DNA of 64,000 bases, taken from positions 1,240,001 to 1,304,000 of the forward strand of contig NZ_LT629689.1 in the NCBI RefSeq assembly GCF_900102035.1. Direction: 5' to 3'. Positions 43,174 through 51,719 of the stretch are shown here, piece by piece. The notes beneath the pieces are model-generated. The model was not told the DNA's origin. It ran no database searches and saw nothing but the letters and a program-made list of their open reading frames with translations. The position numbers and the translations under genes were made by a program. Numbering within the stretch: the first letter of the stretch is position 1; every line of letters starts with the position of its first letter. Source of the stretch: Pseudomonas extremaustralis (GTDB lineage Bacteria > Pseudomonadota > Gammaproteobacteria > Pseudomonadales > Pseudomonadaceae).

Positions 43174-43464
43174 ATGACTGCTGCCAACCTGCCGACTGAA
43201 CTTGCCTCCAGCGACATGCTCGAAATTGACGGCCTGTACGCCTTCGATTTCACCCTCGACGATCAAAAGCTACTGATCGTGTGCATGGATGGCCGCGCTG
43301 AAAAACGCTGGTCGTTCAGTGCCGCGCAACTACAGGCCGCGACCTTTGATGAAGCCTTGCAAAGCTGGACCCTCACCGGTGATTCGGGCGAACACCGCCT
43401 GGTGTGCATGACGGCGGTCACCGGCAACAATAACGACGAGGACGACGAGCATGATGATGCGTAA
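43174..43464 (+). CDS. DUF5629-family small protein
   Basis: 96 residues from ATG 43174, overlapping the next gene by 14 bases. It is acidic, ends in a run of Asp/Glu (NNNDEDDEHDDA), and has no signal peptide. The segment MLEIDGLYAFDFTLDDQKLLIVCMDGRAEKRWSFSA looks like the Pseudomonas DUF5629 family. Function is unknown. Coupling suggests co-expression with the lactonase-fold gene. Confidence 0.75.
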   Translation: MTAANLPTELASSDMLEIDGLYAFDFTLDDQKLLIVCMDGRAEKRWSFSAAQLQAATFDEALQSWTLTGDSGEHRLVCMTAVTGNNNDEDDEHDDA

Positions 43465-44626
43465 ATTCTGGCCCCTGCTGATGGCCGGCAGCGTTGGCGC
43501 GATGTCGGTGCAGGCCGCACCGGTCGACACCTATGAACTGCTGGTGGGCAGCTACACCGCCGGCAGCAGCGAAGGGATCTACCGCCTGCAATTCGACAGC
43601 CGCACCGGCCGGTTCCAGGGCCAGCCGGTGCTGGCGGCGAAAGCGGCCAACCCGTCGTGGCTGACGGTCTCCAGGGACCAGAGCCATCTGTTCGTGGTCA
43701 ATGAAAACGGCCCTGGCCAGAAAGACCCGGTCGGCCGCGTGAGCAGCTACCGCATCGACCCGAAGAATCATCAACTGACGCTCATCAATCAGGTGCAGAG
43801 CCTGGGCAGCGAGCCGACCCATTCCAGCGTCGCCGCCGATGGGCGCTACCTGTTCGTCGCCAACTATTCAGTGCTGGAAGATCCGGGCGGCAGCCTGGCG
43901 GTTCTGCCGGTGGACGCCGAAGGCAAGCTGTCGGCACCGGTGCAGCTGAGCGGGCACCCGGCCAGCCGGGTCAACCCCGAGCGCCAGGCCTCCAACCATG
44001 TGCACTCGGTGGTGTCGTCGCCGGATGGCAAGTACGTGTTCGTTCAGGACCTGGGCGCGGACAAGGTGTTTGCCTACCGCTACGATCCCAAGGCCAACCC
44101 TGAACAGCCACTGACTCCGGCCGATCCCGCTTCTGTGCAGTTGCCACCGGGCAGCGGCCCGCGTCACCTGCTGTTCAGCGCCGATGGCAAGCATGCCTGG
44201 CTGACCACCGAGATGAGCGCCCAGGTCGCGGTGTTCGATTACCAGGATGGCAAGCTCACCCAGACCCAATTGGTAGATTTCGCCGCCGGACAGCCGCTGG
44301 CCGACAAGGCCGGCGCCGCGTTGCACGCCTCCAGTGATGGCAAATTCCTGTATGTGAGCAACCGTGGCACGGCCAACCAGATCGTGGTGTTCGGCATCGA
44401 CCCGGCGACCGCCCATCTCAAGGAAGTCCAGCGACGGTCCGTGGAAGGCGACCACCCGCGTGAATTCAGCCTCGACCCCAGCGGCAAGTTCCTGCTGATC
44501 GCCAATCAGAAAAGCAACCAAATCGTGGTGGTCGAACGTGACCCCAAGACCGGCCTGCTGGGTAAAACCGTGCAGACATTGGCGATGGATGCCCCCAGCG
44601 ACCTCAAGTTCCTGGTGCGTCAATAA
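43451..44626 (+). CDS. Periplasmic lactonase-family seven-bladed beta-propeller protein
   Basis: 391 residues. A signal peptide ends near VQA (about 23), followed by DTYELLVGSYTAGSSEGIYRLQFDSRTG, the start typical of the Pgl/lactonase family (PF10282). Other family blocks are NPSWLTVSRDQSHLFVVNE, HSSVAADGRYLFVANY, GSGPRHLLFSADGKHAWLTTEMS, and SDGKFLYVSNRG. Cytosolic relatives are 6-phosphogluconolactonases; with a signal peptide this one acts in the periplasm on an unknown lactone or sugar. ATG 43451 is the first of three consecutive Met codons. Confidence 0.9.
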   Translation: MMMRKFWPLLMAGSVGAMSVQAAPVDTYELLVGSYTAGSSEGIYRLQFDSRTGRFQGQPVLAAKAANPSWLTVSRDQSHLFVVNENGPGQKDPVGRVSSYRIDPKNHQLTLINQVQSLGSEPTHSSVAADGRYLFVANYSVLEDPGGSLAVLPVDAEGKLSAPVQLSGHPASRVNPERQASNHVHSVVSSPDGKYVFVQDLGADKVFAYRYDPKANPEQPLTPADPASVQLPPGSGPRHLLFSADGKHAWLTTEMSAQVAVFDYQDGKLTQTQLVDFAAGQPLADKAGAALHASSDGKFLYVSNRGTANQIVVFGIDPATAHLKEVQRRSVEGDHPREFSLDPSGKFLLIANQKSNQIVVVERDPKTGLLGKTVQTLAMDAPSDLKFLVRQ

Positions 44627-44630
44627 GCCA

Positions 44631-44653
44631 CAGGCCCCGGACGGCGGGGCCTG
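44631..44653 (+). terminator. Terminator after the lactonase-family gene
   Basis: CAGGCCCCG (44631-44639) pairs with CGGGGCCTG (44645-44653) around GACGG, followed by ACCCTTTGT. Placed just beyond the stop codon. Confidence 0.75.
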
Positions 44654-44782
44654 ACCCTTTGTATTAATCGCATTAATATCGGCTACTGTTTCAAAGCATT
44701 TCTAAGGTTCAACCCCCAGGCGTAAGTTCGGTTCCAAGGCCTTCCCCGGCCACCCCACCAAACGAACACAAGGGTTACCGAC

Positions 44783-44959
44783 ATGAATTTGAACCTCTTC
44801 TCCGTCATCGCCGCTTCCGCTGTTTCCGCCACCGTGGCCCTGCCGGCCGCCGCCAGCGTGGACGTGACCGGAAAAACGTCCAGCAGCCGTGCCTATACCC
44901 AGAAATACCTGCAACAAAGTGCCAACTTCTATGCCGCCCTGGATCACAAAAGCCTGTAA
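44783..44959 (+). CDS. Small secreted protein (58 residues)
   Basis: ATG 44783 opens a 58-residue frame with a convincing signal peptide (LFSVIAASAVSATVALPAAAS, cleavage about residue 22). The mature part is a short polar region (VTGKTSSSRAYTQKYLQQSANFYAALDHKSL). It is bounded by a terminator before (44631) and a strong hairpin after (44985-45036), as an independent transcription unit would be. Too short for motif-based naming; I do not recognise the family. Confidence 0.65.
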   Translation: MNLNLFSVIAASAVSATVALPAAASVDVTGKTSSSRAYTQKYLQQSANFYAALDHKSL

Positions 44960-44984
44960 CACGGGTTGATCGAGCCCCGCACCC

Positions 44985-45036
44985 AAACGCCAAACCACTG
45001 AAACGCAACCTTGCGCGTTCCAGTGGTTTGGCGTTT
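44985..45036. terminator. Strong 16-base-stem hairpin after the small secreted protein
   Basis: AAACGCCAAACCACTG (44985-45000) and CAGTGGTTTGGCGTTT (45021-45036) are perfectly complementary. The loop itself holds an AACGC/GCGTT stem. It is a robust terminator-like structure without a long T-run, usable in both directions. Confidence 0.7.
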
Positions 45037-45132
45037 GTGCATCAATGGCAATAATAATTGTGTAATGTCACATTGCCATGTGCTTTAATTTGGCGCTCGA
45101 ATATTGACGCCTTTCATCATGGAATTGACAGC

Positions 45133-45258
45133 ATGGCACTTCGAATCGCCGCAGTAATCCTGTTCCTCTATTCCGCTCCGATCTTGTCGTCTGTGCAGGC
45201 GGACGACGGTGAACCAGAGGTGGCTCGCGAGCGGTTGTTGAGTTTGTTGGAAGGGTGA
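45133..45258 (+). CDS. Possible small exported peptide (41 residues)
   Basis: ATG 45133 encodes MALRIAAVILFLYSAPILSSVQA, a plausible signal peptide, then the acidic tail DDGEPEVARERLLSLLEG. No clear ribosome site precedes it and there is no recognised homology. It lies just outside the end of sbcC, converging with it. It may be a real short protein or a chance frame. Confidence 0.35.
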   Translation: MALRIAAVILFLYSAPILSSVQADDGEPEVARERLLSLLEG

Positions 45259-45307
45259 AGCGGCTGGGGGCTGGTGGGCAGGCAACCCCGCCAACCCAAC
45301 CCCCCGT

Positions 45308-48300
45308 TTACTTGACCTCCAGCGTACTCAGCCCATTGCCCTGGCGCTTGACCTGGATCTGCACCGGGATACGTTCGTGCATTTCCTGCACGTGGGAGAT
45401 CACTGCCACTTTGCGGCCCTGGGCCTGCAAGCCGTCCAGGGCGTCCATCGCCAATTGCAGCGACTCCGGGTCGAGGCTGCCGAAGCCTTCGTCGATAAAC
45501 AACGATTCGATCTTCAAGGTGCTTGACGCCATTGACGCCAGGCCCAACGCCAGCGCCAGGGACACCAGGAACGTCTCGCCACCCGACAACGAGTGCACCG
45601 AGCGCAGTTCGTCGCCCATTTCCGTATCGAGCACCAGCAGACCGAGCATGCTGCCGCCGCGCTTGAGGCGGTAGCGGCGCACCAGTTGGCGCAGTTGCAC
45701 GTTGGCGTGGTGCACCAGCAGGTCGAGGTTGTAGGCCTGGGCGATCTTGCGGAAGGTGTCGCCGCTGGCCGAGCCGATCAGTGCATTCAGGCGGCCCCAG
45801 CGTTGCCATTCCTCATAGGCTTTGGCGATCTGCACGTCCAGGGCGTGGTTGGCGTCCTGGCGGCGCTGGTCTTCGGCCTGGCGCGCGCGCAGTTCGGCGC
45901 AGTGTTTCTCACTGTCGGCCAATTGCTGGTTGAGCGCGGCCAAGGTGGCGTCCAACTGTTCAGCCTCCAGATTGCCGTTGTGCAGTGCCTGGTGTTCGGC
46001 CAGGTGCTGTTCGCGTTCTTGCAGCCGCACTTTGGCCTGTTCGACGGCTTTCTCGCTGTGTTGCAGCTGCTGGCGCAGCGCGCTGACCTGGGCATCGTCG
46101 AAGGCCAGCAACCGGTTGAGACCGGCATCGTCCAACTCTGGATGCAGGGCGCGCCAGTCGTTGAGACGGGCGTCAAGGCTTTGCTGTTCGGCTTGCAGGG
46201 CCTGCTGGCGTTCCTGCTGGGCCTTGAGGTCGGCGGCCAATTGCACCAAGGCGTCGCGCGTTTGCTGCAACTGCTGGTTGGCGTCGCTCTCGCTTTGGCG
46301 TGACTGTTCCACCGCCTGCTCCAACTGCTGTTGCCAGTGTTCGGCGTTGCCGTGTTCGCCCACCAAGGCGGCCAGCTTTTCCTGCGCGGCCTGTTGTTGC
46401 GTGGCCAGTTCGTTGTACTGCTGTTGCAGCACGTCCCGCTGTTGTTGGCGATGCTGTTGGCGGTCCTGTTCCTTGTCGATTGCCTGCTGCCGTTGCTGTT
46501 GCTCGAGCTGTTCTTCGCGCTGATGGTCCAACTGCTCCAAGCGTTGGCTGACGTGCTGGTCCAGTTGCAGGAAGGTGTTTGCCGGATCGTTGCGCAGGCC
46601 TTCGAGGGTCTCGCCAGGCACCAAACTGGTAAACCCGTTGAGCTCCTCGTCGAGGCGCTCGCGGTCGTTGGCCAGCTCCCGTTGCTGGTCGATCAACTGC
46701 TGGCGAGCCTGCTGACTGGCGTCCTGGGCGGCTTGCAATTGTTGCTGCAACTGGCCGGCATTCTTTTGCAGGTTGAGCAAGGCGCTTTGGCGTTGTTCGT
46801 CCTGGCCAATGCTCTGGTTGAGCTGGCTCAATTGCTGGGTCAGCCAGGCACTGCGCTTGTCGGCATCGTGGTTGAACAGCGTGGCGGACAGCGGCTGGGC
46901 TTCAAGCTCCGACGCCGAGCTGCGTTGTTTGGCCGCGAGCTGCTCCTGCTGGCTCAGGAACTCTTTGATCTGGGCATTGACGCCGCCCAGATCGCCGCGC
47001 AACTCACTGAGTTTGCGGTTGAGATCGTCGACGGCTTGCTGCGCTGTCGCTTCTTCGTGCGCATCATGGCGTCCCAAACTGTTCAGCAGGGCTTGCGGCT
47101 GATGGTAGGGATGCTCATGACTGCCGCAAACCGGGCAGGGCTGGTCGTCCTGAAGCTGGGCACGCAGTTCTTCAACGCTCTCGCTGCGCGCGTGGCGCTG
47201 GCGCTCGAGCAATTGCTTGGTCACCGCTAGGGTTTGCTCGGCGGTTGCCAGTTCAGTCTTGGATTTGAGCCCGACTTGAATCAGCTGTTCTCGCTGCTGT
47301 TGTGCCGCCACGAGCCTTTCGCCCAGCGATTGGCCCTGGGCGTCCAACTGCTGATGGCTGTCCCACAGCCGCGCCAGGTCTTCAAGGCCACGCTGCTGTT
47401 TGCGGTTGTCTTGCAGCAGGCCACCGAGCAATTGGATCTGCTCGGCGACGGCATGGGGCTCGGCGCCGGCTTCGTGGTAAAGCAGGTCAAGGGCGTTGCG
47501 TTGTTCTGTCCATTTTTCAGCGAGACGATTGGCGCGTTGTTCCAGTTGCGGCAGTTCTTCCTGGCCTTTTTTCAGGCGGTTGCCGATCACCATCAACTGT
47601 TGCAGACGCTCGCGCTGGAAGCTCCAACCCTCACTCAACGGCGCCAAAAACACCGTGCGCTCAAGTTCGGCGGCCAGGCGTTGCAGGCGTTCGTCGACAT
47701 GTTTTTGCGTGTCGAGCAAGCCATTCAGGTGGGCTTGGCCTTCAGTACAGGCCGTTTCAGCCAGCTGCTTTTCCGCTTCGCGTTTGCCCAGGTTGTCGGT
47801 CAGGTGGGCGAGGGTGTTTTGCGCATCGAAGGCCTGGCGTAGCAGCGGTGCGGCGGCGGCCTGGCGTTGCTGCGCATCAATCAGCGCGGCCTGGGCCTCG
47901 GCCTGCTGTTGTTGCAGTTGCGCCTGGCGGGTTTGCAGCTCGGCCTGTTGCGCGATGTGCGCCTGGATCTGTGCGGCCAACGGCGTGAGCACGGTGTGCA
48001 GTTCGGCCTGGCGCGCAAAGGCATGGCGTTGCGGTGCCAGGTGTTCCAGGTGGCTCAGGTCCTGGCGTTGCGCGGCCTGGCTGTCCCACTCGGCTTGGGC
48101 GCGGTGCAGGTCTTCGGTTGCGCTGAGTTGGCGGTCCTGCCATTCGCGCAGTTCCTTGAGCCAGGTGTGTTGTAGCTCCAACTGTTTGAGCTGGGCTTGC
48201 TGGGCCTTGAGCTGCTGCTGGGCCGCGTCCAATTGCTGGTCCAGTTCGGCGCGGGCTTCAGCGGCCAGGGGCACCACGCCGGTGGCCTGGTCCTGCAGGA

Positions 48301-48946
48301 GTTTGTGCGCGTCCCTGGCCTCCTTGGCCTTGTCGAACGCACGACGCCCGAGCTGGGTATAGAGCGCGGTGTCGGTGAGTTTTTCCAGCAGTTCGCTGCG
48401 TTCGTTGTCGTTGGCCTTGAGAAACGCACTGAACTCGCTTTGCGCCAGCAACACGGCACGGGTGAACTGCTCGAAATTCAGGCCCAGGGCCAGTTCCAGC
48501 TGGGTTTTGTATTCGGTTTTCTGGCTGGCCAGCAGTTGGTCGCTGTCCAGGTCGATCAGGCTTTGCCGGCTGTTCTGCAACTTGCCGCTGGCCTTGTCGC
48601 GAGCGCGATTGGCTTCCCAGCGCGCGCGGTAGCGGCGGCCGCTGACCCCGACGAAATCCACCTCGGCATAGCCGCCGCCGGTGCCGCGACGGATCAGGGT
48701 GCGCGGGTCACCGATGGAAATATCGCTATCGGCGTCGGGCATCTTCGCCTGGCCGGTATCCCCCAGGCGTGGCACCGCGCCAAACAACGCCAGGCACAGC
48801 GCATCGAGCAAGGTACTTTTGCCGGCGCCGGTCGGCCCGGTAATCGCAAACAAGCCGGCGCTGGCCAGGGGTTCGGCGGTGAAGTCGATCTCGAACGGGC
48901 CGGCCAGGGACGCGAGGTTTTTCAAGCGGATGGCAAGGATCTTCAT
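45308..48946 (-). CDS. sbcC: Exonuclease SbcCD, ATPase subunit SbcC
   Basis: 1212 residues. The Rad50/SMC-like layout is clear: an N-terminal ATPase half with Walker A GPTGAGKST (about 37-45), long coiled coils rich in Gln/Leu heptads, a zinc-hook CPVC in DDQPCPVCGSHEHP in the middle, and a C-terminal half with the signature LSGGETFLVSLALALGLA and Walker B LFIDEGFGSLD. With SbcD it opens DNA hairpins and processes broken or protein-blocked ends. The start overlaps the sbcD stop by four bases (ATGA), so both are translated together. Confidence 0.96.
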   Translation of the reverse strand: MKILAIRLKNLASLAGPFEIDFTAEPLASAGLFAITGPTGAGKSTLLDALCLALFGAVPRLGDTGQAKMPDADSDISIGDPRTLIRRGTGGGYAEVDFVGVSGRRYRARWEANRARDKASGKLQNSRQSLIDLDSDQLLASQKTEYKTQLELALGLNFEQFTRAVLLAQSEFSAFLKANDNERSELLEKLTDTALYTQLGRRAFDKAKEARDAHKLLQDQATGVVPLAAEARAELDQQLDAAQQQLKAQQAQLKQLELQHTWLKELREWQDRQLSATEDLHRAQAEWDSQAAQRQDLSHLEHLAPQRHAFARQAELHTVLTPLAAQIQAHIAQQAELQTRQAQLQQQQAEAQAALIDAQQRQAAAAPLLRQAFDAQNTLAHLTDNLGKREAEKQLAETACTEGQAHLNGLLDTQKHVDERLQRLAAELERTVFLAPLSEGWSFQRERLQQLMVIGNRLKKGQEELPQLEQRANRLAEKWTEQRNALDLLYHEAGAEPHAVAEQIQLLGGLLQDNRKQQRGLEDLARLWDSHQQLDAQGQSLGERLVAAQQQREQLIQVGLKSKTELATAEQTLAVTKQLLERQRHARSESVEELRAQLQDDQPCPVCGSHEHPYHQPQALLNSLGRHDAHEEATAQQAVDDLNRKLSELRGDLGGVNAQIKEFLSQQEQLAAKQRSSASELEAQPLSATLFNHDADKRSAWLTQQLSQLNQSIGQDEQRQSALLNLQKNAGQLQQQLQAAQDASQQARQQLIDQQRELANDRERLDEELNGFTSLVPGETLEGLRNDPANTFLQLDQHVSQRLEQLDHQREEQLEQQQRQQAIDKEQDRQQHRQQQRDVLQQQYNELATQQQAAQEKLAALVGEHGNAEHWQQQLEQAVEQSRQSESDANQQLQQTRDALVQLAADLKAQQERQQALQAEQQSLDARLNDWRALHPELDDAGLNRLLAFDDAQVSALRQQLQHSEKAVEQAKVRLQEREQHLAEHQALHNGNLEAEQLDATLAALNQQLADSEKHCAELRARQAEDQRRQDANHALDVQIAKAYEEWQRWGRLNALIGSASGDTFRKIAQAYNLDLLVHHANVQLRQLVRRYRLKRGGSMLGLLVLDTEMGDELRSVHSLSGGETFLVSLALALGLASMASSTLKIESLFIDEGFGSLDPESLQLAMDALDGLQAQGRKVAVISHVQEMHERIPVQIQVKRQGNGLSTLEVK

Positions 48947-50184
48947 GGCTGTTCGCCCTCCTGTTGCACTTCCTGGAGCAGCACGGCGAAATCCTTCAAG
49001 GTCTGTTCATCCACTTCGCTGCCGTAGCTGTCCTGCCAGGCGCGGCTGAACAGCTCCTGGGGCGTGAGTTGGTCGAGTTCGATCAGACGCTCTTCGTCAG
49101 TCCCATCACTGTCGCGCTTGCCGGCGTACTCGGCGGCGATGCGCACCAGGCGCACGGCCTTGCCTTGCAGCGCGGATTCGATCTGCTGGCGCAGGTCGGG
49201 TTGCGGCTCGTCGAGGCGCACGCGCACTTCCAGCCAGGGGTGGCGCTGGGTTTCGGCGAGCAGGTCGATGTCGGGCAGGTCGGCCAGCTGTTTGAGGATG
49301 TCGGCCAGGGGCGCGGCCTCCAGGCGTTGCAGGTTGACCGAACGGGGGATCAGCAGCGGCTCGACGCCGACCAGTCGTTCGCCCTGGAAGGTCACGTCGA
49401 GAATCTGGTGCTTGTAGCCAATTTCGGAAAACGACAACGGAATCGGCGAGCCGCTGTAGCGAATACGCTCTTCGCCATTGACCTTTTGCGGCTTGTGCAA
49501 ATGGCCGAGGGCAACATAGCCGACACTTTTGTCGAACAGTTTGGCCGGCAGCGCCTCGGCATTGCCGATGATCAGGCTGCGCTCAGAATCTTCCGACACC
49601 GACCCACCGGCCATGTGCGCATGGCTGATGGCGATCAGCGCCTGGCCTTTTTTACGTTTGGCGTTAGCCGCCGCGATCAGCCATTCATGCACCTGGCCGA
49701 TACCGTGCAGGTAGTCGTCACCCAGCTGTGCGCCGGTGACTTCCGCCGGGCGCAGGAATGGCAATGCCAGGCACCACGCGGCGATCTTGCCCTTGGCATC
49801 CGGCAACGGGATCAGCAGACGTTCGGCATCCAGTTGGCCATCATCCAGCCACAGCACGCGCCCTAAGGCATGGGTGCGCAAACGGCGCATCAACGGCGCA
49901 GGCAACTCGATGCGCGAGCCGGAGTCGTGGTTGCCGGCGATCATCACAATGGTCAACTGCGGGTTTTGTTCGTGGGCGCTGATGATGAAGTCATACAGCC
50001 GCTCCTGGGCCTTGAGCGGCGGATTGACCGTATCGAAGATATCGCCGGCGATCAGCAGCGCATCCGGATGATGCACCCCGATCTGGCGCAATAGCCACTC
50101 AAGGAAACAGGCGTGTTCGAAGTCGCGTTCCTGGCCATGGAGGTTTTGGCCCAGGTGCCAGTCGGAGGTGTGGAACAGACGCAA
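48943..50184 (-). CDS. sbcD: Exonuclease SbcCD, nuclease subunit SbcD
   Basis: 413 residues, a Mre11-type metallophosphoesterase. The metal-binding motifs are all present: HTSDWHLGQNLHG (about 5-17), AGDIFDTVNPP, MIAGNHDSGSR, SHAHMAGG and LGHLHKPQ. Its C-terminal cap domain is of the usual length. It is the nuclease partner of SbcC and lies upstream of it in the same leftward operon. Confidence 0.96.
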   Translation of the reverse strand: MRLFHTSDWHLGQNLHGQERDFEHACFLEWLLRQIGVHHPDALLIAGDIFDTVNPPLKAQERLYDFIISAHEQNPQLTIVMIAGNHDSGSRIELPAPLMRRLRTHALGRVLWLDDGQLDAERLLIPLPDAKGKIAAWCLALPFLRPAEVTGAQLGDDYLHGIGQVHEWLIAAANAKRKKGQALIAISHAHMAGGSVSEDSERSLIIGNAEALPAKLFDKSVGYVALGHLHKPQKVNGEERIRYSGSPIPLSFSEIGYKHQILDVTFQGERLVGVEPLLIPRSVNLQRLEAAPLADILKQLADLPDIDLLAETQRHPWLEVRVRLDEPQPDLRQQIESALQGKAVRLVRIAAEYAGKRDSDGTDEERLIELDQLTPQELFSRAWQDSYGSEVDEQTLKDFAVLLQEVQQEGEQP

Positions 50185-50236
50185 GGCGAACTCCGTGGGG
50201 GTGAGGAAAAGGAGGGGAGTTTACCTGTAAACAGCG

Positions 50237-50321
50237 GGGAGGGGGCTGGTGCCTGATGGTGGTGGGTCAGTCAGCTCATCCATTACTGACCCACCGTCAT
50301 CGGGAGCAAGCCCCCTCCCAC
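50237..50321. repeat. REPIN element of the GGGAGGGGGCTTGCTCCC type
   Basis: GGGAGGGGGCTGGTGCCTGA (50237-50256) and the inverted TCGGGAGCAAGCCCCCTCCC (50300-50319) flank a smaller inverted pair, GGTGGGTCAG and CTGACCCACC. This is a different family from the elements at 26589 and 31983. Confidence 0.85.
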
Positions 50322-50334
50322 AAGGTGCGAGCTG

Positions 50335-50637
50335 TCAATGCGCTTGCAGGCAATCCAGCGCGCGGTCGGCCAGGGTTTTGGCGTTGTCGATCAAGTGCTC
50401 GGTGGCGGCGGCCATGTGGCGCGGGTCGCCGGTCAGCCCTTGGGTGGTGGCTGCTGCGGTGGCGGCGGCGCAGCGCAACAGGTCGCAGATCTGCGCCAGG
50501 GCGTCTTCGAAGCTGAGGTCGTGGTGCACGCTGAAGGACGGCGGGGAGGCGGGTTGCAGGTAGTGGCTCAGGGCGCGGTCGAAGAGTTCGCGGTCGGGGG
50601 TGAAGCGGGGTGGGTCGGGGACGATTTTTTTGTTCAT
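50335..50637 (-). CDS. DUF6124-family small protein
   Basis: 100 residues from ATG 50637 with AGGAGC upstream. The body DLSFEDALAQICDLLRCAAATAAATTQGLTGDPRHMAAATEHLIDNAKTLADRALD is characteristic of a Pseudomonas-restricted family (DUF6124/DUF3077). It has no signal peptide and is helical. Function unknown. A structured leader element lies upstream (50710-50828), and a REPIN follows the stop. Confidence 0.85.
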   Translation of the reverse strand: MNKKIVPDPPRFTPDRELFDRALSHYLQPASPPSFSVHHDLSFEDALAQICDLLRCAAATAAATTQGLTGDPRHMAAATEHLIDNAKTLADRALDCLQAH

Positions 50638-50709
50638 GAATGAAGCTCCTGAAAGGTTGGGAGCCATTCTTTTGCCGATCTCACTCGACGAAAGGTGGCA
50701 GCTATGTGC

Positions 50710-50828
50710 GGGGTGAGATTACCGGACAGGAGCACCCGGTCAGACTGAAGTCTGCCCGCACACAGCCGCCATAGAGCATGTTGCCCGCGGTTGTGACGCT
50801 TGGCTCCCAGTTCACAGGATCTCACCCC
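50710..50828 (-). promoter_or_regulatory. Structured leader element upstream of DUF6124 gene
   Basis: ATCTCACCCC (50819-50828) and GGGGTGAGAT (50710-50719) are perfectly complementary over 10 bases and close a 119-base segment that lies 5' of the DUF6124 gene on its own strand. Inside it is a CAGACT/AGTCTG hairpin. This looks like a folded 5'-UTR element or small RNA. The ligand or function is unknown. Confidence 0.5.
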
Positions 50829-50997
50829 TGATCGCTGATATGCAGCGACGGAGCAGAGGCTAGCCAGTGAAGTGAGCAGGCGCAAGGCCGTGGGATTGTC
50901 TAGGAAACGTCCCGCAAATTAAAGGGATTTGGCTTGCTGGCGTTTGACACGCTCACTGTCTCAACGCCTATGGCGGCGCGAATAGTTGCCGCAGGGG

Positions 50998-51026
50998 GGA
51001 ACCGGATGGCTGTCACGCGCCAATCA
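50998..51026 (+). promoter_or_regulatory. Hrp-box-like promoter element
   Basis: GGAACC (50998-51003), 16 bases, then CCAATCA (51020-51026), one base off the HrpL sigma-factor consensus GGAACC-N15/16-CCACNNA. It sits 58 bases before the start of the orphan gene at 51085. A one-mismatch match to so short a pattern will also occur by chance, and no HrpL or type III secretion gene lies in the window. Confidence 0.4.
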
Positions 51027-51084
51027 TGAATCGCACGCCACCACGGGGTGGTGTCCGATATCAATTTTTGAGAGGTACTACAAG

Positions 51085-51678
51085 ATGGCGCTGTCCCCAC
51101 TCGATTCGGCCTATTTGCACGCGTCGACTGTCGTCAATTTCGTTCACGCCCACTCGCCTGACGCCGCCCATAGAGGCGAGAAGGATCTGCATTTTGTGCC
51201 TCAGGAGAATGTCAGGCGCCCGGACGGTGATCGGCGCAGTGCTGAGCAGATCATCGAGGCCAATCCGATTCTGAAAAACCTGGGTTATCAAAAAGACATC
51301 AACCGCGGGTTGGCTTATGAGCGCCTGGGGGATTGGACTGAGAACAACCCCGATCCGCAGGCGCGGGCCGATGCGGCCTACAACGCGGCCAGGGTGCTCA
51401 ACTGGATCGATACGTCGCTTACCGCCAGGGGGGTGAGTCGCGATCATCAGGCGGGTAACGGCGATCTGGAGGGCATCACCCGCGATGGCGATGCCCGTCG
51501 CGGCACCCCGGCGGGGATGTGGAAGGACTTCACCGAGCAAGGCTACAAGGCCTTGCGCAGCGATCATCGCCTGGATCACAACACCGACTGGCACGTGAGT
51601 TCCAGGGGGAGCAATTACGACAATGTGACCGTGGTCCTAGGCGATACCGTGAACGACCGCTCGGCCAAGCACCTGTAA
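51085..51678 (+). CDS. Unrecognised 197-residue orphan protein
   Basis: Begins at ATG 51085 (GAGAGGTACTACAAG upstream). It is hydrophilic, with no signal peptide or membrane segment. Notable segments are HSPDAAHRGEKDLHFVPQENV near the N-terminus, RADAAYNAARVLNWIDTSLTARGV in the middle, GNGDLEGITRDGDARRGTPAGMWKDF (an Asp/Gly-rich loop that could bind calcium) and DWHVSSRGSNYDNVTVVLG near the end. I do not recognise the family. An hrp-box-like site upstream raises the possibility of a type III-secreted protein, which is only an inference. Confidence 0.6.
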   Translation: MALSPLDSAYLHASTVVNFVHAHSPDAAHRGEKDLHFVPQENVRRPDGDRRSAEQIIEANPILKNLGYQKDINRGLAYERLGDWTENNPDPQARADAAYNAARVLNWIDTSLTARGVSRDHQAGNGDLEGITRDGDARRGTPAGMWKDFTEQGYKALRSDHRLDHNTDWHVSSRGSNYDNVTVVLGDTVNDRSAKHL

Positions 51679-51719
51679 CGCCAGGTGATGGGCGCGCCAC
51701 GGGTTGGCGCCGATGGGCA

